In this document: positions 16,525 to 26,223 of the stretch, piece after piece | How positions within the stretch are numbered: the stretch's first letter is position 1 | Layout: every line of letters starts with the position of its first letter | From: Rathayibacter sp. Leaf185 | GTDB taxonomy: Bacteria > Actinomycetota > Actinomycetes > Actinomycetales > Microbacteriaceae | Assembly: GCF_001423885.1 (NCBI RefSeq) | Contig: NZ_LMPP01000001.1 | Location: forward strand, 372,001-436,000 | Reading direction: 5' to 3' | DNA: 64,000 bases | The notes under the pieces: generated by a model | Told to the model about the DNA's origin: nothing | What the model saw: the letters and a program-made list of their open reading frames with translations, nothing else | Database searches by the model: none | Position numbers and translations under genes: made by a program

Positions 16525-19500
16525 TCACACCACGTCGTCGGACAGGTCGACCGCCGCGCCGAAGCGGTGGTTCGTGATCGAGATCGCCTGCTCGCGGAGG
16601 AACGGGAGCAGCTCGACCCGGCCGGCAGGAGTGATCGGGTCGGCGTAGATCGCGACGTCGGGCGAGCCGCCGAGCGCCTCGGCGAGCGCCGTCGAGAGCG
16701 GGATCCGGCTGCCGTCGGCGCGGACGAGGGGCACGGGCTTCCCCGTGCTGCCGCGGGTCATCCCGCTGAGGACGTCGGTGAACGAGCGCGTCGAGTTCGA
16801 GGACGCAGGGGCGGAAGCGCCGTCGGCGTCGCGTCCGAGCGACGGCGCCGTGCCGCCCTGCGGCCCGCCGAACGCGTCGACGCGGTCCGAGACGATGTCG
16901 CCGACGATCCGCACCCGCGAGGCGGTGATCCGGCCTGCGGCGGCTCGCTCGAGCCACTGCGCGTCCGATTCGACGACGACCTTCGGAACCAGGCCGGCCA
17001 TCTCCTGGAGCTGGTCTCCCGAGAGGATCTCCTGGACCCGCGGAGGCAGCGGGATCGAGCTCGACACATCCATCCGCGAGCGCGTGAGCAGCCCGGCGGC
17101 GAGGACCCGGAGGAGCTCGCCGAGGTCGCCGCCGTCGGCGAGGCGGATGGCGATCGGCACACGCAGGTAGCGGAGCAGATTGCGCTCGACTCCGATCTTC
17201 GAGATGTCGGTGACGACGCCGAACTCGGTCGCCCAGGCCAGCTGGTCGGACAGCGCGGAGCGGCGGAGCAGGTCGAATTGCTCGAACTGCAGCGACGACT
17301 GCGCCGCCTCGATGAACTGTCGGGCGCGGTCGTCGAGCCCGCGCAGATGCAGGGTGCTCGACGGGCGGGCGGGCGACGGCTTCCACGAGCCGAAACCGAT
17401 CAGGTGGTTCGGGCCGCCGGCCTTCGCACCCCCGCCGACGGAGGAGCGCTTCCAGCCGCCGAAGGGCTGCCGCCGCACGATCGCACCGGTGATCCCGCGG
17501 TTGACGTAGAGGTTGCCCGCCTCGACCGAGTCGAGCCACAGCGCGAGCTCGTCGGAGTGCAGAGAGTGCAGGCCGGCGGTGAGCCCGTAGTCGGTCGCGT
17601 TCTGCATCCGGATCGCGTCCTCGAGGGTCGCGGCGTGCATGATGCCGAGCACCGGCCCGAAGAACTCGGTGAGATGGAAGTAGCTGTCCTCGCTCACTCC
17701 CTCGCGGACGCCCGGCGACCAGAGCCGGCCGGTCTCGTCGAGGCGGTGCGGCTCGACGAGCCACGACTCCCCCGCACCGAGCGTGGTCAGTGCATGGGCG
17801 AGCTTGCCCGTCGGCTGCTCGATCAGCGGACCCATCACCGCGGCGGGGTCGCTCGGCGGGCCGACGCGGAGGGAGGTGACGGCGTCGACCAGCTGCGCAC
17901 GGAACCGCTTCGAGCGCGCGACCGAGCCGACCAGGATCACCAGTGACGCCGCCGAGCACTTCTGGCCGGCGTGCCCGAAGGCGCTCTTCACGATGTCGGC
18001 GACGGCGAGATCGTAGTCGGCATGAGGAGTGACGATGATCGCGTTCTTGCCGCTCGTCTCGGCGAGCAGCGGCAGATCGGGGCGCCACGAGCGGAACAGC
18101 TTCGCGGTCTCGTAGGAGCCGGTGAGCACGACGCGATCGACCAGCGGATCGGTGATCAGGGCTCGGCCGAGCGCCTCCTCGTCGAGGTCGACGAGGGCGA
18201 GCAGGTCCTGCGGGATTCCCGCGTCCCACAGGGCCTCGACCAGCACCGCGGCCGAGCGGCGCGCCTGCGGGGCGGGCTTGAGGACGACTCCGGAGCCCGC
18301 GCCGAGCGCCGCCAGCACCGAGCCGGCGGGGATCGCGACCGGGAAGTTCCACGGCGGAGCGACCACGGTCACCCGCTCGGGGACGAAGGTCGCACCGCCG
18401 ACCGCGTCGAGCTCGCGGGCGCGGGTCGCGTAGTAGTGCGCGAAGTCGATCGCCTCGGAGACCTCCGGATCGGCCTCGGCGAGGGTCTTGCCCGTCTCGG
18501 AGGCCATCACCTCGATCAGGCGATCCCGGTTGGCGGCGAGGGCGAGGCCCGCACGGTCGAGGATCGCGGCGCGGTCGTAGCCGAGGCGCTCACCCCAGCG
18601 CTCGGCGCGCAGCGCGACGGCGCTCAGCACTCCCTGCAGCTGCTCGGCCGTGTCGACGCGGGCCGCGTCGGCGGTCGCGATGCCGATGCGCGAGGAGGGG
18701 ATCCGCTCGGTGATCAGCCGCGCCCAGCGCCGGTTGCCGGGCAGGGAGGGATCAGTGTCGGGCTCGTTGCGGAAAGCGGCGGTCGCCGCCGCAGCGCCCG
18801 AGCCCCGGCTGAGGCCCAGGACGGCCTGGGTGAGCCCTTCCTCGGCGGGGTCGTGGGCGTGCTCGCCCGCCCCGGCGTGCTCCTGCACGAGCCGGAGCCC
18901 GGACCCCGACGCCCACTCGCGCAGGCGGTCCTGGGTGCGGTTCGGGGTCGGCACGGCGGTGTCGAGAGCCTCGAGCGAGACGCGGAAGCGCTCGAGCTCG
19001 CGCTGGAGCACGCTCTCGTCCTCGAGCTCGAAGACCGCCGAGAGGAAGTTCTCGGAGCTCGAGTTCTCCTCGAGCCGGCGGATCAGATACGAGATCGCGA
19101 CGTCGAACTCGTGCGGGTGCACGACGGGTGTGTAGAGGAGGAGCCGCCCGACGTCCTCGCGGACCGCGCGGGCCTGACCCGTCGCCATGCCGAGCAGCAT
19201 CTCGAACTCGACGTCCTCGGCGACCCCGCGCTCGTTCGCCAGGATCCAGGCGAACGCGATGTCGAAGAGATTGTGCCCCGCCACGCCGATCCGCACCGCG
19301 TCGGTGCGCTCGGGCCGGAGCGCCCAGTCGAGCAGGCGCTTGTAGTTGGTGTCGGCCTCGGCCTTGCTGCCGACCGTGGCGATCGGCCAGTCGTGGATCG
19401 CGGCGTCGACGCGCTCCATCGCGAGGTTGGCGCCCTTGACGACGCGGACCTTGATCGGGGCCCCGCCGGCGCGGCGCCGCTCGGTGGCCCACTCGGTGAG

Positions 19501-20466
19501 CCCCTGGAGCACGCCGAGCGCGTCGGGCAGGTACGCCTGCAGCACGATCCCGGCCTCGAGCCCCTGCATCCCCGGCTGCTCGAGCAGGCGCCGGAACACT
19601 GCGACGGTCAGGTCGAGGTCGCGGTACTCCTCCATGTCGAGGTTGATGAACTTGGGGGTCGGGCTCGCAGCGGCGAGCTGGTAGAGCGGAGTGAGGCGCT
19701 CGACCACTCGGTCGACGGCCTCGTCGAACGCCCACATCGAGAGCTGGCTGACGATGCTCGAGACCTTGATGCTCACGTAGTCGACGTCGTCTCGCTCGAG
19801 CAGCCGGTGCGTGCCCTCGAGGCGACGCCGGGCCTCGCGCTCGCCCAGCACCGCCTCGCCCAGGAGGTTGAGGTTGAGCCGGTCGCCGCCCGCGCGGAGC
19901 CTCCTGATCGCACCGCCGAGCCGGGAGTCCGACGCGTCGACGACCAGGTGCCCCACCATCTGCCGGAGCACGCGGCGGGCGGCGGGGACGACGGCCCACG
20001 GCAGCACCGGACCCACCGCGCCGCCGGTGGCCACCGCCGCGCGCAGATAGGAGGGGAGGAACGCCGGTGTCTTCGCCGTCAGCGCCGAGAGGTTCTCGGC
20101 CGCGACCGAGAGGTCCTCCGGCCGGGCGACTCCGTCGACGAAGCCGACCGTGAAGTCGAGGCCGTTCGGATCCTGCAGCACCCCGGCGAGGCGCTGCGCC
20201 GCGGGATCGGCGGGGAAGGCGCGGCTGCGGACGATCCAGCGGCGCACCAGCATCTCGACGCGGTCGAGGATGGGCTGCTCGGAGTCGAACTCGGGCTTGT
20301 GCCGCGGCAGCCGGAGCGGCATCCCGGTGTGGTACTGCCCCGTGTCGCTGAGGGCGCCGCGATCAGCGCGCTCCTCGGCGGCGGGCTCGGCCGGCTGCTC
20401 ATCGGGCACCACGTCGTCGCGCTCCGGCTCGTTCCCGGGCGCTGCGTGAGACGTCGACTGCTCCAT
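16525..20466 (-). CDS. putA: Bifunctional proline dehydrogenase / P5C dehydrogenase PutA
   Basis: 1313 residues. After an acidic, low-complexity N-terminus comes the FAD-dependent proline dehydrogenase barrel (about residues 70-510: VSIKVSSIVSQLSMW, KFINLDMEEYRDLDLT, RVVKGANLAMERV). It is followed by an aldehyde dehydrogenase domain (about 590-1050: PPWNFPVAIPAGS, AETSGKNAI with the catalytic Glu, GHAGQKCSAAS with the catalytic Cys) and a C-terminal extension of about 250 residues as in longer PutA types. It oxidises proline to glutamate via pyrroline-5-carboxylate at the membrane face. No N-terminal DNA-binding domain is seen, so it is not a PutA repressor. TAGCCT lies six bases before the ATG at 20466 (leaderless). 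Confidence 0.95.
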   Translation of the reverse strand: MEQSTSHAAPGNEPERDDVVPDEQPAEPAAEERADRGALSDTGQYHTGMPLRLPRHKPEFDSEQPILDRVEMLVRRWIVRSRAFPADPAAQRLAGVLQDPNGLDFTVGFVDGVARPEDLSVAAENLSALTAKTPAFLPSYLRAAVATGGAVGPVLPWAVVPAARRVLRQMVGHLVVDASDSRLGGAIRRLRAGGDRLNLNLLGEAVLGEREARRRLEGTHRLLERDDVDYVSIKVSSIVSQLSMWAFDEAVDRVVERLTPLYQLAAASPTPKFINLDMEEYRDLDLTVAVFRRLLEQPGMQGLEAGIVLQAYLPDALGVLQGLTEWATERRRAGGAPIKVRVVKGANLAMERVDAAIHDWPIATVGSKAEADTNYKRLLDWALRPERTDAVRIGVAGHNLFDIAFAWILANERGVAEDVEFEMLLGMATGQARAVREDVGRLLLYTPVVHPHEFDVAISYLIRRLEENSSSENFLSAVFELEDESVLQRELERFRVSLEALDTAVPTPNRTQDRLREWASGSGLRLVQEHAGAGEHAHDPAEEGLTQAVLGLSRGSGAAAATAAFRNEPDTDPSLPGNRRWARLITERIPSSRIGIATADAARVDTAEQLQGVLSAVALRAERWGERLGYDRAAILDRAGLALAANRDRLIEVMASETGKTLAEADPEVSEAIDFAHYYATRARELDAVGGATFVPERVTVVAPPWNFPVAIPAGSVLAALGAGSGVVLKPAPQARRSAAVLVEALWDAGIPQDLLALVDLDEEALGRALITDPLVDRVVLTGSYETAKLFRSWRPDLPLLAETSGKNAIIVTPHADYDLAVADIVKSAFGHAGQKCSAASLVILVGSVARSKRFRAQLVDAVTSLRVGPPSDPAAVMGPLIEQPTGKLAHALTTLGAGESWLVEPHRLDETGRLWSPGVREGVSEDSYFHLTEFFGPVLGIMHAATLEDAIRMQNATDYGLTAGLHSLHSDELALWLDSVEAGNLYVNRGITGAIVRRQPFGGWKRSSVGGGAKAGGPNHLIGFGSWKPSPARPSSTLHLRGLDDRARQFIEAAQSSLQFEQFDLLRRSALSDQLAWATEFGVVTDISKIGVERNLLRYLRVPIAIRLADGGDLGELLRVLAAGLLTRSRMDVSSSIPLPPRVQEILSGDQLQEMAGLVPKVVVESDAQWLERAAAGRITASRVRIVGDIVSDRVDAFGGPQGGTAPSLGRDADGASAPASSNSTRSFTDVLSGMTRGSTGKPVPLVRADGSRIPLSTALAEALGGSPDVAIYADPITPAGRVELLPFLREQAISITNHRFGAAVDLSDDVV

Positions 20467-20627
20467 GCGTCGAGGCTATGCCCGAGTCGGCATGCGAACG
20501 GGGCGTGTCGCGTGCCTCTGGGGAGACTCCGCGCTGGAGGCGGGGTGTGGACGAGCCTCGAGCGGCGCTGCCTGACGAGCAGGCCCGCGGCTCGCGCACC
20601 GCACGCAGGCCGACCACACTGGAGCTC

Positions 20628-22301
20628 ATGGCCCGCAGCTCCGCCCGTCGCGACCGGCACCGCCCCCAGGACGTCTCCGAGCGCAGCGGCACCGCGCCGG
20701 GGCCCCGGCGCGCGAGCGCTCCCTCCGCTACCGACCCCGCCGTCGACGTCCTGATCGTGGGCGCCGGTCACAACGGACTCGTGGCCGCCGCCTACCTCGC
20801 GCAGGCGGGGCTCGACGTGCTGGTGCTCGAGCGCGCTCCGCACGCGGGCGGTGCGACGGTGTCCGAGCACCCGTTCCGCGGAGTCGAGGCGCGGCTCTCC
20901 CGCTACTCCTATCTCGTGAGCCTGCTGCCGCCGTCGATCCTCGCCGACCTCCGCGTCGACGTCCCGCTCGTCCGGCGCCGCTACTCCTCCTACACGCCCG
21001 ACCCCGAGGATCCGACCCGCGGCCTGCTCGTCGACACCGGCGACGCGGAGGCCACGGCCGCCTCCTTCGCCCGGCTCGGCGCCGCCGAGGACGCCGAGCC
21101 GTTCGCCGACTTCTCGCGGCACACCGCGCGGATGGCGCGGGCTCTCTGGCCGACGCTGACCCAGCCGCTCCTGCGCAGGGAGGAGGCACGGCGCCTCGTC
21201 GGCGACGACGCTGTCTGGCGGGCGATGATCGAGCGCCCGATCGGCGAGGTCATCGAGCGCAACCTCACGAACGACGTCGCCCGCGGGATCCTCCTCACCG
21301 ACGCGCTGATCGGGACCCTCGCGGGCGCCCAGGACGCCGACCTCGCGCAGAACCGCTGCCTGCTCTACCACGTGATCGGAGGCGGCACCGGCGACTGGGA
21401 CGTCCCCGTCGGTGGCATGGGGGCCGTCTCGGGCGCCCTCGAGCGCGCCGCCCTCGATGCGGGCGCGCGCATCCTGACCGCGACCGAGGCGACCTCGGTC
21501 AGCCCCGACGGCGAGGTCACCTACCGCCGAGGCCCGCGCACCCGGCGGATCCGCGCCCGCTTCGTACTGTCGAACGCGGCCCCGTTCGTGCTCGACCGGC
21601 TGATGAGCGGTGAGTCGGGCGTCGGCGCCGAGAAGCCGGAGGGCGCCCAGGTCAAGGTCAACCTGGTGCTCCGCAGGCTGCCCCGCCTCCGCGACGAGAA
21701 CGTCACCCCGGAGGCGGCGTTCGGCGGCACCTTCCACGTGAACGAGGGCTACCAGCATCTCGAGGAGTCGTACCGGGCCGCGACGAACGGGGACGACCCC
21801 GGCCCGATCCCCTGCGAGATCTACTGCCACACGCTGACCGATCCGACGATCCTCTCGCCCGAGCTCGCCGCGTCGGGCGCGCACACCCTCACGGTCTTCG
21901 CCCTGCACACGCCCGACCGCCTCCTGACGGCCGAGAACAACGACGAAGCGCGGGCGCGCCTCGAGTCCGCGATCCTCGACTCCCTCGACTCGGTCCTCGC
22001 CGAGCCGATCCGCGACCTCGTGCTCCTCGACGCCGACGGAGCACCGTGCATCGAGACGCGCACCACGCGCGATCTCGAGGCGAGCCTCGGGATGCCCGGC
22101 GGCAGCATCTTCCACGGGCCGCTGTCGTGGCCCTTCGCCGAGGACGACGCGCCGCTCGACACGCCGGCGCAGCGCTGGGGAGTCGCGACCGCGCACCCGC
22201 GCATCCTGGTCTGCGGCGCCGGAGCGCAGCGCGGCGGAGGCGTCTCGGGGCTGGGCGGCCACAACGCCGCCATGGCGGTCCTGGAGGAGCTCGGCGCCTA
22301 G
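20628..22301 (+). CDS. Phytoene desaturase-like FAD oxidoreductase
   Basis: 557 residues. An N-terminal FAD-binding dinucleotide fold (DVLIVGAGHNGLVAAAYLAQAG, VLERAPHAGG) at about residue 40 and a C-terminal FAD motif (GVSGLGGHNAAMAV) match the NAD(P)/FAD oxidoreductases related to PYROXD2 and CrtI. It is not part of the carotenoid operon and lacks the CrtI signature end found there, so a role in carotenoids is not assumed. The ATG at 20628 has GGAG four bases upstream; an earlier in-frame ATG at 20478 would add a low-complexity leader and overlap the putA promoter. Divergent from putA. Confidence 0.82.
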   Translation: MARSSARRDRHRPQDVSERSGTAPGPRRASAPSATDPAVDVLIVGAGHNGLVAAAYLAQAGLDVLVLERAPHAGGATVSEHPFRGVEARLSRYSYLVSLLPPSILADLRVDVPLVRRRYSSYTPDPEDPTRGLLVDTGDAEATAASFARLGAAEDAEPFADFSRHTARMARALWPTLTQPLLRREEARRLVGDDAVWRAMIERPIGEVIERNLTNDVARGILLTDALIGTLAGAQDADLAQNRCLLYHVIGGGTGDWDVPVGGMGAVSGALERAALDAGARILTATEATSVSPDGEVTYRRGPRTRRIRARFVLSNAAPFVLDRLMSGESGVGAEKPEGAQVKVNLVLRRLPRLRDENVTPEAAFGGTFHVNEGYQHLEESYRAATNGDDPGPIPCEIYCHTLTDPTILSPELAASGAHTLTVFALHTPDRLLTAENNDEARARLESAILDSLDSVLAEPIRDLVLLDADGAPCIETRTTRDLEASLGMPGGSIFHGPLSWPFAEDDAPLDTPAQRWGVATAHPRILVCGAGAQRGGGVSGLGGHNAAMAVLEELGA

Positions 22302-22305
22302 ACGA

Positions 22306-23244
22306 TCAGTGCCACCGGTGGTCCTGGATCGTCATTCGCGGACCTCGCCGAGGCTTGTGCGCGCCGCTCGCTCCGATGAGGCGGATCACACGCTGACGGT
22401 GCCCGCGCCACGGCTCGAGCAGCTCGAGCATCCCGTCGTCGTCGACCCCGTGGCGCCCGGTGAGCGCGAAGCCGATCGAGGCGGCGAGGTGGTAGTCGCC
22501 GACGCTCACCGCATCCGGGTCGCCGTGCGCCCGCATCATCACCTCGGAGGCCGTCCACGGGCCGATCCCGGGGACCGACTGCAGCCGTGAGGCCACCTCG
22601 GGCCCGCCGCGGCCGAGCGCCAGGGTGCGCTCGAGCCCCGGCGCGACGAGGGCCGCCGTCAGGAGGGTGCGCGAGCGCTTCGGATCGACGCCCGCCCTGT
22701 GCCAGTCCCACGAGGGCACGCGCCGCCACTGCTCCGCGGACGGAGCGACGTGCAACGGCATCGGGCCGGGTGCCGGCTCGCCGTGGAGGCGGACCAGCGC
22801 GCGGTACGCGCGCCACGCCTCCGTGCTGGTGACCTTCTGCTCGAGGATCGACGGCGCGAGCATCTCGAACACGAGGTTCGCGCGGGTGAGACGGAGCCCG
22901 GTGCTGCGCCGGAGGACGTCGGCGAGCGGCCGGTGCGCCGAGAGGTCGAGCGCGCTCCAGTCGTCGCCGTGCCCCAGCAGCTCGGGCACGTGGTCGACGA
23001 GCCACTCGGCGCCGTCGCCCCAGGCCCGAGCGTGCACCGCCCCGTCGGCCGCCTGCCTCAGCTGGAGGGTCCCGGGCCCGAGCGGCGTGCGGAACGCCCG
23101 CCAGTACCCGGAGGCGTCGATCACCATCGTCGGATCCCCCGTGCCGCGCAGAAGCGTGCGCACCGTGAGCGCGAGGCTCACCGGCACGGCCGGCGCGTAG
23201 ACCGTCGCCCACGCGGGCACCGGTGCGGGAAGGGTGATCGACAC
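22306..23244 (-). CDS. AlkA-type DNA-3-methyladenine glycosylase
   Basis: 312 residues of the HhH-GPD base-excision repair superfamily. The helix-hairpin-helix is LQSVPGIGPWTASEVMMRA (about residue 225). The catalytic Asp lies in DAVSVGDYHLAASIG about 25 residues later. No Fe-S cysteine cluster follows, consistent with AlkA rather than Nth/MutY. It removes alkylated bases from DNA. The GTG start at 23244 has TAGCAT exactly six bases upstream, indicating a leaderless mRNA. It converges on the oxidoreductase gene with four bases between the stops. Confidence 0.87.
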   Translation of the reverse strand: MSITLPAPVPAWATVYAPAVPVSLALTVRTLLRGTGDPTMVIDASGYWRAFRTPLGPGTLQLRQAADGAVHARAWGDGAEWLVDHVPELLGHGDDWSALDLSAHRPLADVLRRSTGLRLTRANLVFEMLAPSILEQKVTSTEAWRAYRALVRLHGEPAPGPMPLHVAPSAEQWRRVPSWDWHRAGVDPKRSRTLLTAALVAPGLERTLALGRGGPEVASRLQSVPGIGPWTASEVMMRAHGDPDAVSVGDYHLAASIGFALTGRHGVDDDGMLELLEPWRGHRQRVIRLIGASGAHKPRRGPRMTIQDHRWH

Positions 23245-23493
23245 GCAGCGATGCTAACCGCGGCCTCCGACATCGGCTGGGGAGGGGTGAGTCGGGACGG
23301 GTCTCGCAGATCTCCCATCCACGACGTGTTCGGAGCCCGCGGCGACACCGGATTGGTCCAGACCCGATGAACACATGCGCAGATCCGATTCGGCCAATTG
23401 GGTGGCGTCTGGCCGCTTCGCAGGCGTAGCTTCGCGCTGTCGCGGCGACGTTTCAAGTCGTCCGGTAATCCGCCTATCACTGGAGATGCGCAC

Positions 23494-24423
23494 ATGTTCG
23501 ACACGACCTTCATCCGCAAGGCGATCGTCCGGAGCAGCGAGACCGCTCTCGACCGTCGTCGTTTCTTCGAGGCCACCGGCGTCGCCGGTCTCGGCATCGG
23601 CGCAGCGGCCCTCGCTGCCCCCTCCGCGTCCGCCGAGGAGGTCGCAGCCAGCGGCCCCAGCGACGCCTCGATCCTCAACTTCGCCCTCAACCTCGAGTAC
23701 CTCGAGGCCGAGTTCTACCTCCGCGCCGTCACCGGCTCGGGTCTCGCCGACTCCGACACGACCGGAACCGGCGCGCGCGGCGGCGTCACGGGCGGCAAGG
23801 CCGTTCCGTTCAAGACCCCGTGGCTGAAGTCCTTCGCCCGCGAGGTCGCGAACGACGAGAAGCTGCACGTGCAGTTCCTCCGCGGCCAGCTCGGCGGCGC
23901 AGCGGTCTCGCGTCCGGCGATCAACCTGAAGGACAGCTTCAACGCCGCCGCCACCGCGGCCGGCCTGATCCCTGCCGGCGGGACCTTCGACCCGTTCCTC
24001 AACGAGCAGAACTTCCTGCTCGGCGCCTTCGTCTTCGAGGACGTGGGAGTCACGGCGTACAAGGGTGCCGCCCCCCTCATCTCGTCGAAGCTCTACCTCG
24101 AGGCCGCCGCAGGCATCCTCGCGGTCGAGGCGTACCACGCCGGCGCGATCCGCTCGGCTCTGTACGGTGCGGGCCTCGACGTGCAGGCCGGCAAGCTGTC
24201 CGACGCACGCGACAGCCTCGACGGCACCGCGCTGGACAAGGACCAGGGCGTCAAGGTCAACGGCCAGGCCAACATCCAGCCGACCGACGCGAACGCGATC
24301 GCCTTCAGCCGCAGCCCCGGCGAGGTCCTCAACATCGCCTACCTGAACCCGAAGGCTGTCAAGACCGGCGGATTCTTCCCCGCGGGCGTCAACGGCGAGC
24401 TGAACACCAGCCAGGCCAACTAG
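23494..24423 (+). CDS. Tat-exported ferritin-like domain protein
   Basis: 309 residues. A twin-arginine signal (LDRRRFFEATGVAGLGIGAA, cleavage after PSASA) leads into a ferritin-like four-helix region (SILNFALNLEYLEAEFYLRAV; EVANDEKLHVQFLRGQL; FVFEDVGVTAYKGAA; AGILAVEAYHAGAIRSAL). The Glu and His residues are spaced as in PF13668-type 'ferritin-like'/desiccation-related proteins. It probably acts outside the membrane; a metal or oxidative-stress role is inferred. The ATG at 23494 has TGGAGA upstream; a longer reading from 23398 would place the Tat motif too far inside and is rejected. Monocistronic, with its own hairpin. The 249 bp before it hold no gene; only an 8-bp palindrome CCAATTGG near 23393 was noticed. 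Confidence 0.85.
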   Translation: MFDTTFIRKAIVRSSETALDRRRFFEATGVAGLGIGAAALAAPSASAEEVAASGPSDASILNFALNLEYLEAEFYLRAVTGSGLADSDTTGTGARGGVTGGKAVPFKTPWLKSFAREVANDEKLHVQFLRGQLGGAAVSRPAINLKDSFNAAATAAGLIPAGGTFDPFLNEQNFLLGAFVFEDVGVTAYKGAAPLISSKLYLEAAAGILAVEAYHAGAIRSALYGAGLDVQAGKLSDARDSLDGTALDKDQGVKVNGQANIQPTDANAIAFSRSPGEVLNIAYLNPKAVKTGGFFPAGVNGELNTSQAN

Positions 24424-24431
24424 TCCCACCA

Positions 24432-24476
24432 CACGAGCGGACCCTTCCCCGAGGCGGCGGAGAGGGTCCGTTCGTG
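24432..24476 (+). terminator. Terminator of the ferritin-like gene
   Basis: Inverted repeat: CACGA plus CGGACCCT (24432-24445) pairs with AGGGTCCG plus TCGTG (24463-24476), with one mismatch and a 17-nt loop, nine bases after the stop. Confidence 0.75.
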
Positions 24477-24528
24477 CGTTAACGCGGAGGTGCACGAACC
24501 CCCGCCCCCGGTCCTCTACTCTGAGCGG

Positions 24529-25557
24529 GTGAAGATCGGGATCCTGACCTCCGGTGGCGACTGCCCCGGGCTGAACGCCGTCATCCGCGGTGCCGTGTAC
24601 AAGGGCATGAAGGTGTACGACCAAGAGTTCGTCGGCTTCCACAACGGCTGGCGCGGAGTGGTCGACGGCGACCTCCTCCCCCTCGGGCGCGCCGACATCC
24701 AGGGCATCGCCAAGCAGGGCGGCACCATCCTCGGCACGAGCCGCACGAACCCCTTCGAGGGTGAGAACGGCGGCCCCGAGAAGATCGCCGAGATGATGGA
24801 CCGCAACGGCATCGACTCGATCATCGCGATCGGAGGCGAGGGCACCCTCGCCGCGGCCAAGCGCCTCACCGACGCCGGGCTCAAGATCGTCGGCGTCCCC
24901 AAGACCATCGACAACGATCTCGGCGCCACCGACTACACCTTCGGCTTCGACACCGCGGTCGGCATCGCGACCGACGCGATGGACCGCCTGCGCACCACCG
25001 GCGACTCCCACGGCCGCTGCATGGTCGCCGAGGTCATGGGCCGCCACGTCGGCTGGATCGCCCTGCACTCCGGCATGGCTGCGGGCGCGCACGTGATCCT
25101 CATCCCCGAGAAGAAGACCTCGATCGAGCAGATCGTCGAGTGGGTGAAGAGCGCCCAGGACCGCGGCCGCGCCCCCCTCGTCGTCGTCGCCGAGGGCTTC
25201 TCGCTCGACAACATGGACGACGCCCACTCCGAGCGCGGACTCGACGCGTTCGGCCGCCCGCGACTCGGCGGCATCGGCGAGATGCTCGCCCCGATGATCG
25301 AGGAGCGCACTGGCATCGAGACCCGGGCCACCACCCTCGGTCACATCCAGCGCGGAGGCACGCCCAGCGCCTTCGACCGCGTCCTCGCGACCCGCCTCGG
25401 CATGGCCGCGGCCGACTCCGTCGTCGCCGAGCACTGGGGCCGGATGGTGGCGCTGCGCGGCACCGACATCTACCACGTCGACTTCGCCGAGGCTCTCGGC
25501 ACCCTCAAGACGGTGCCCGACTACCGCTACGAGGAGGCGCGCATCCTCTTCGGATGA
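24529..25557 (+). CDS. pfkA: 6-phosphofructokinase (ATP-dependent, group III type)
   Basis: 342 residues with GILTSGGDCPGLNA at the N-terminus, IIAIGGEGTLAAAKRL, PKTIDNDLGATDYTFGFDT (catalytic loop), MGRHVGWIALHSG and TTLGHIQRGG. Gly in GGEGT where PPi-dependent relatives carry Asp, together with Lys in PKTIDND, is the pattern of actinobacterial ATP-using group III enzymes (established knowledge). It phosphorylates fructose-6-phosphate in glycolysis. The start is GTG at 24529: TACTCT ends exactly six bases before it, predicting a leaderless mRNA. The longer reading from 24490 would begin upstream of that promoter. Confidence 0.93.
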   Translation: MKIGILTSGGDCPGLNAVIRGAVYKGMKVYDQEFVGFHNGWRGVVDGDLLPLGRADIQGIAKQGGTILGTSRTNPFEGENGGPEKIAEMMDRNGIDSIIAIGGEGTLAAAKRLTDAGLKIVGVPKTIDNDLGATDYTFGFDTAVGIATDAMDRLRTTGDSHGRCMVAEVMGRHVGWIALHSGMAAGAHVILIPEKKTSIEQIVEWVKSAQDRGRAPLVVVAEGFSLDNMDDAHSERGLDAFGRPRLGGIGEMLAPMIEERTGIETRATTLGHIQRGGTPSAFDRVLATRLGMAAADSVVAEHWGRMVALRGTDIYHVDFAEALGTLKTVPDYRYEEARILFG

Positions 25558-25575
25558 CGCGCCTCCTGCGAGTGC

Positions 25576-25600
25576 CGCCTCCGATCAGGCCCGGGAGGCG
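25576..25600. terminator. Convergent hairpin between pfkA and the PEBP gene
   Basis: CGCCTCC (25576-25582) pairs with GGAGGCG (25594-25600) around an 11-nt loop. The right arm lies in the last codons of the PEBP gene. It could serve both converging genes. Confidence 0.5.
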
Positions 25601-26127
25601 CCGTCCGGCGTCGCCGTCGGCACGATCACGGCTCGCGCGAGCGTGTGGAAGTGGATGTTGAAGCCCAGGATCGCGGGCGTCGACTCAGGGTCGAGGTCGA
25701 GCGACTCGACGTCGAGGGCGTGCACGGCGAAGAAGTAGCGGTGCTCGCGGTCCGGCGGCGCCGCTCCGATGAACTGGCGCAGCCGCATCTCGTTGGGCAG
25801 GGTCTGCGCGCCGGCGGGCAGCAGCTCGAAGCCCGCCGCCCCGGCTCCGGTCGGCAGCTCGGTGGTGTCGGCCGGCAGGTTGTAGACGGCCCAGTGCCAG
25901 AAGCCCGAGCCGGTGGGTGCGTCGGGGTCGAAGACGGTGACGGCGAAGCTCTTCGTGCCCTCGGGTGCTCCCGACCAGGCCAGGTGCGGCGAGACGTCCT
26001 CTCCGCCCGATCCCTCGCCGTAGTGGCGGGCGGCCAGCGGCTGCCTGTCGGCGATGTCGTCGCTCGTGAGCGAGAAGGTCGGCACCTCGCCGAGCCGTGC
26101 ATAGGGGTCGTAGGTCCAGTCGGACAT
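25585..26127 (-). CDS. PEBP family (YbhB/YbcL, Raf kinase inhibitor-like) protein
   Basis: 180 residues with the phosphatidylethanolamine-binding-protein core: [65 protein letters not shown] and [17 protein letters not shown], the ligand-pocket blocks of bacterial YbhB/YbcL. Cytoplasmic; the physiological ligand is unknown. The ATG at 26127 has GGAG upstream. It lies 96 bp downstream of the yitT-like gene on the same strand. Confidence 0.9.
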   Translation of the reverse strand: MSDWTYDPYARLGEVPTFSLTSDDIADRQPLAARHYGEGSGGEDVSPHLAWSGAPEGTKSFAVTVFDPDAPTGSGFWHWAVYNLPADTTELPTGAGAAGFELLPAGAQTLPNEMRLRQFIGAAPPDREHRYFFAVHALDVESLDLDPESTPAILGFNIHFHTLARAVIVPTATPDGASRA

Positions 26128-26223
26128 CCGGGTCTCCGTTCGAGGGGGGCGCCCGCGAGCGCGGGTCGCGACCAGCCTACGAAGACCGCGGCGGCGATCC
26201 AGGGCTTGCGGAGGAGACGCCGA

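Noticed and set aside
20478-20627. Longer start for the phytoene-desaturase-like oxidoreductase
   Set aside because: It adds 50 low-complexity residues without a ribosome-binding site and overlaps the putA promoter; ATG 20628 has GGAG upstream.
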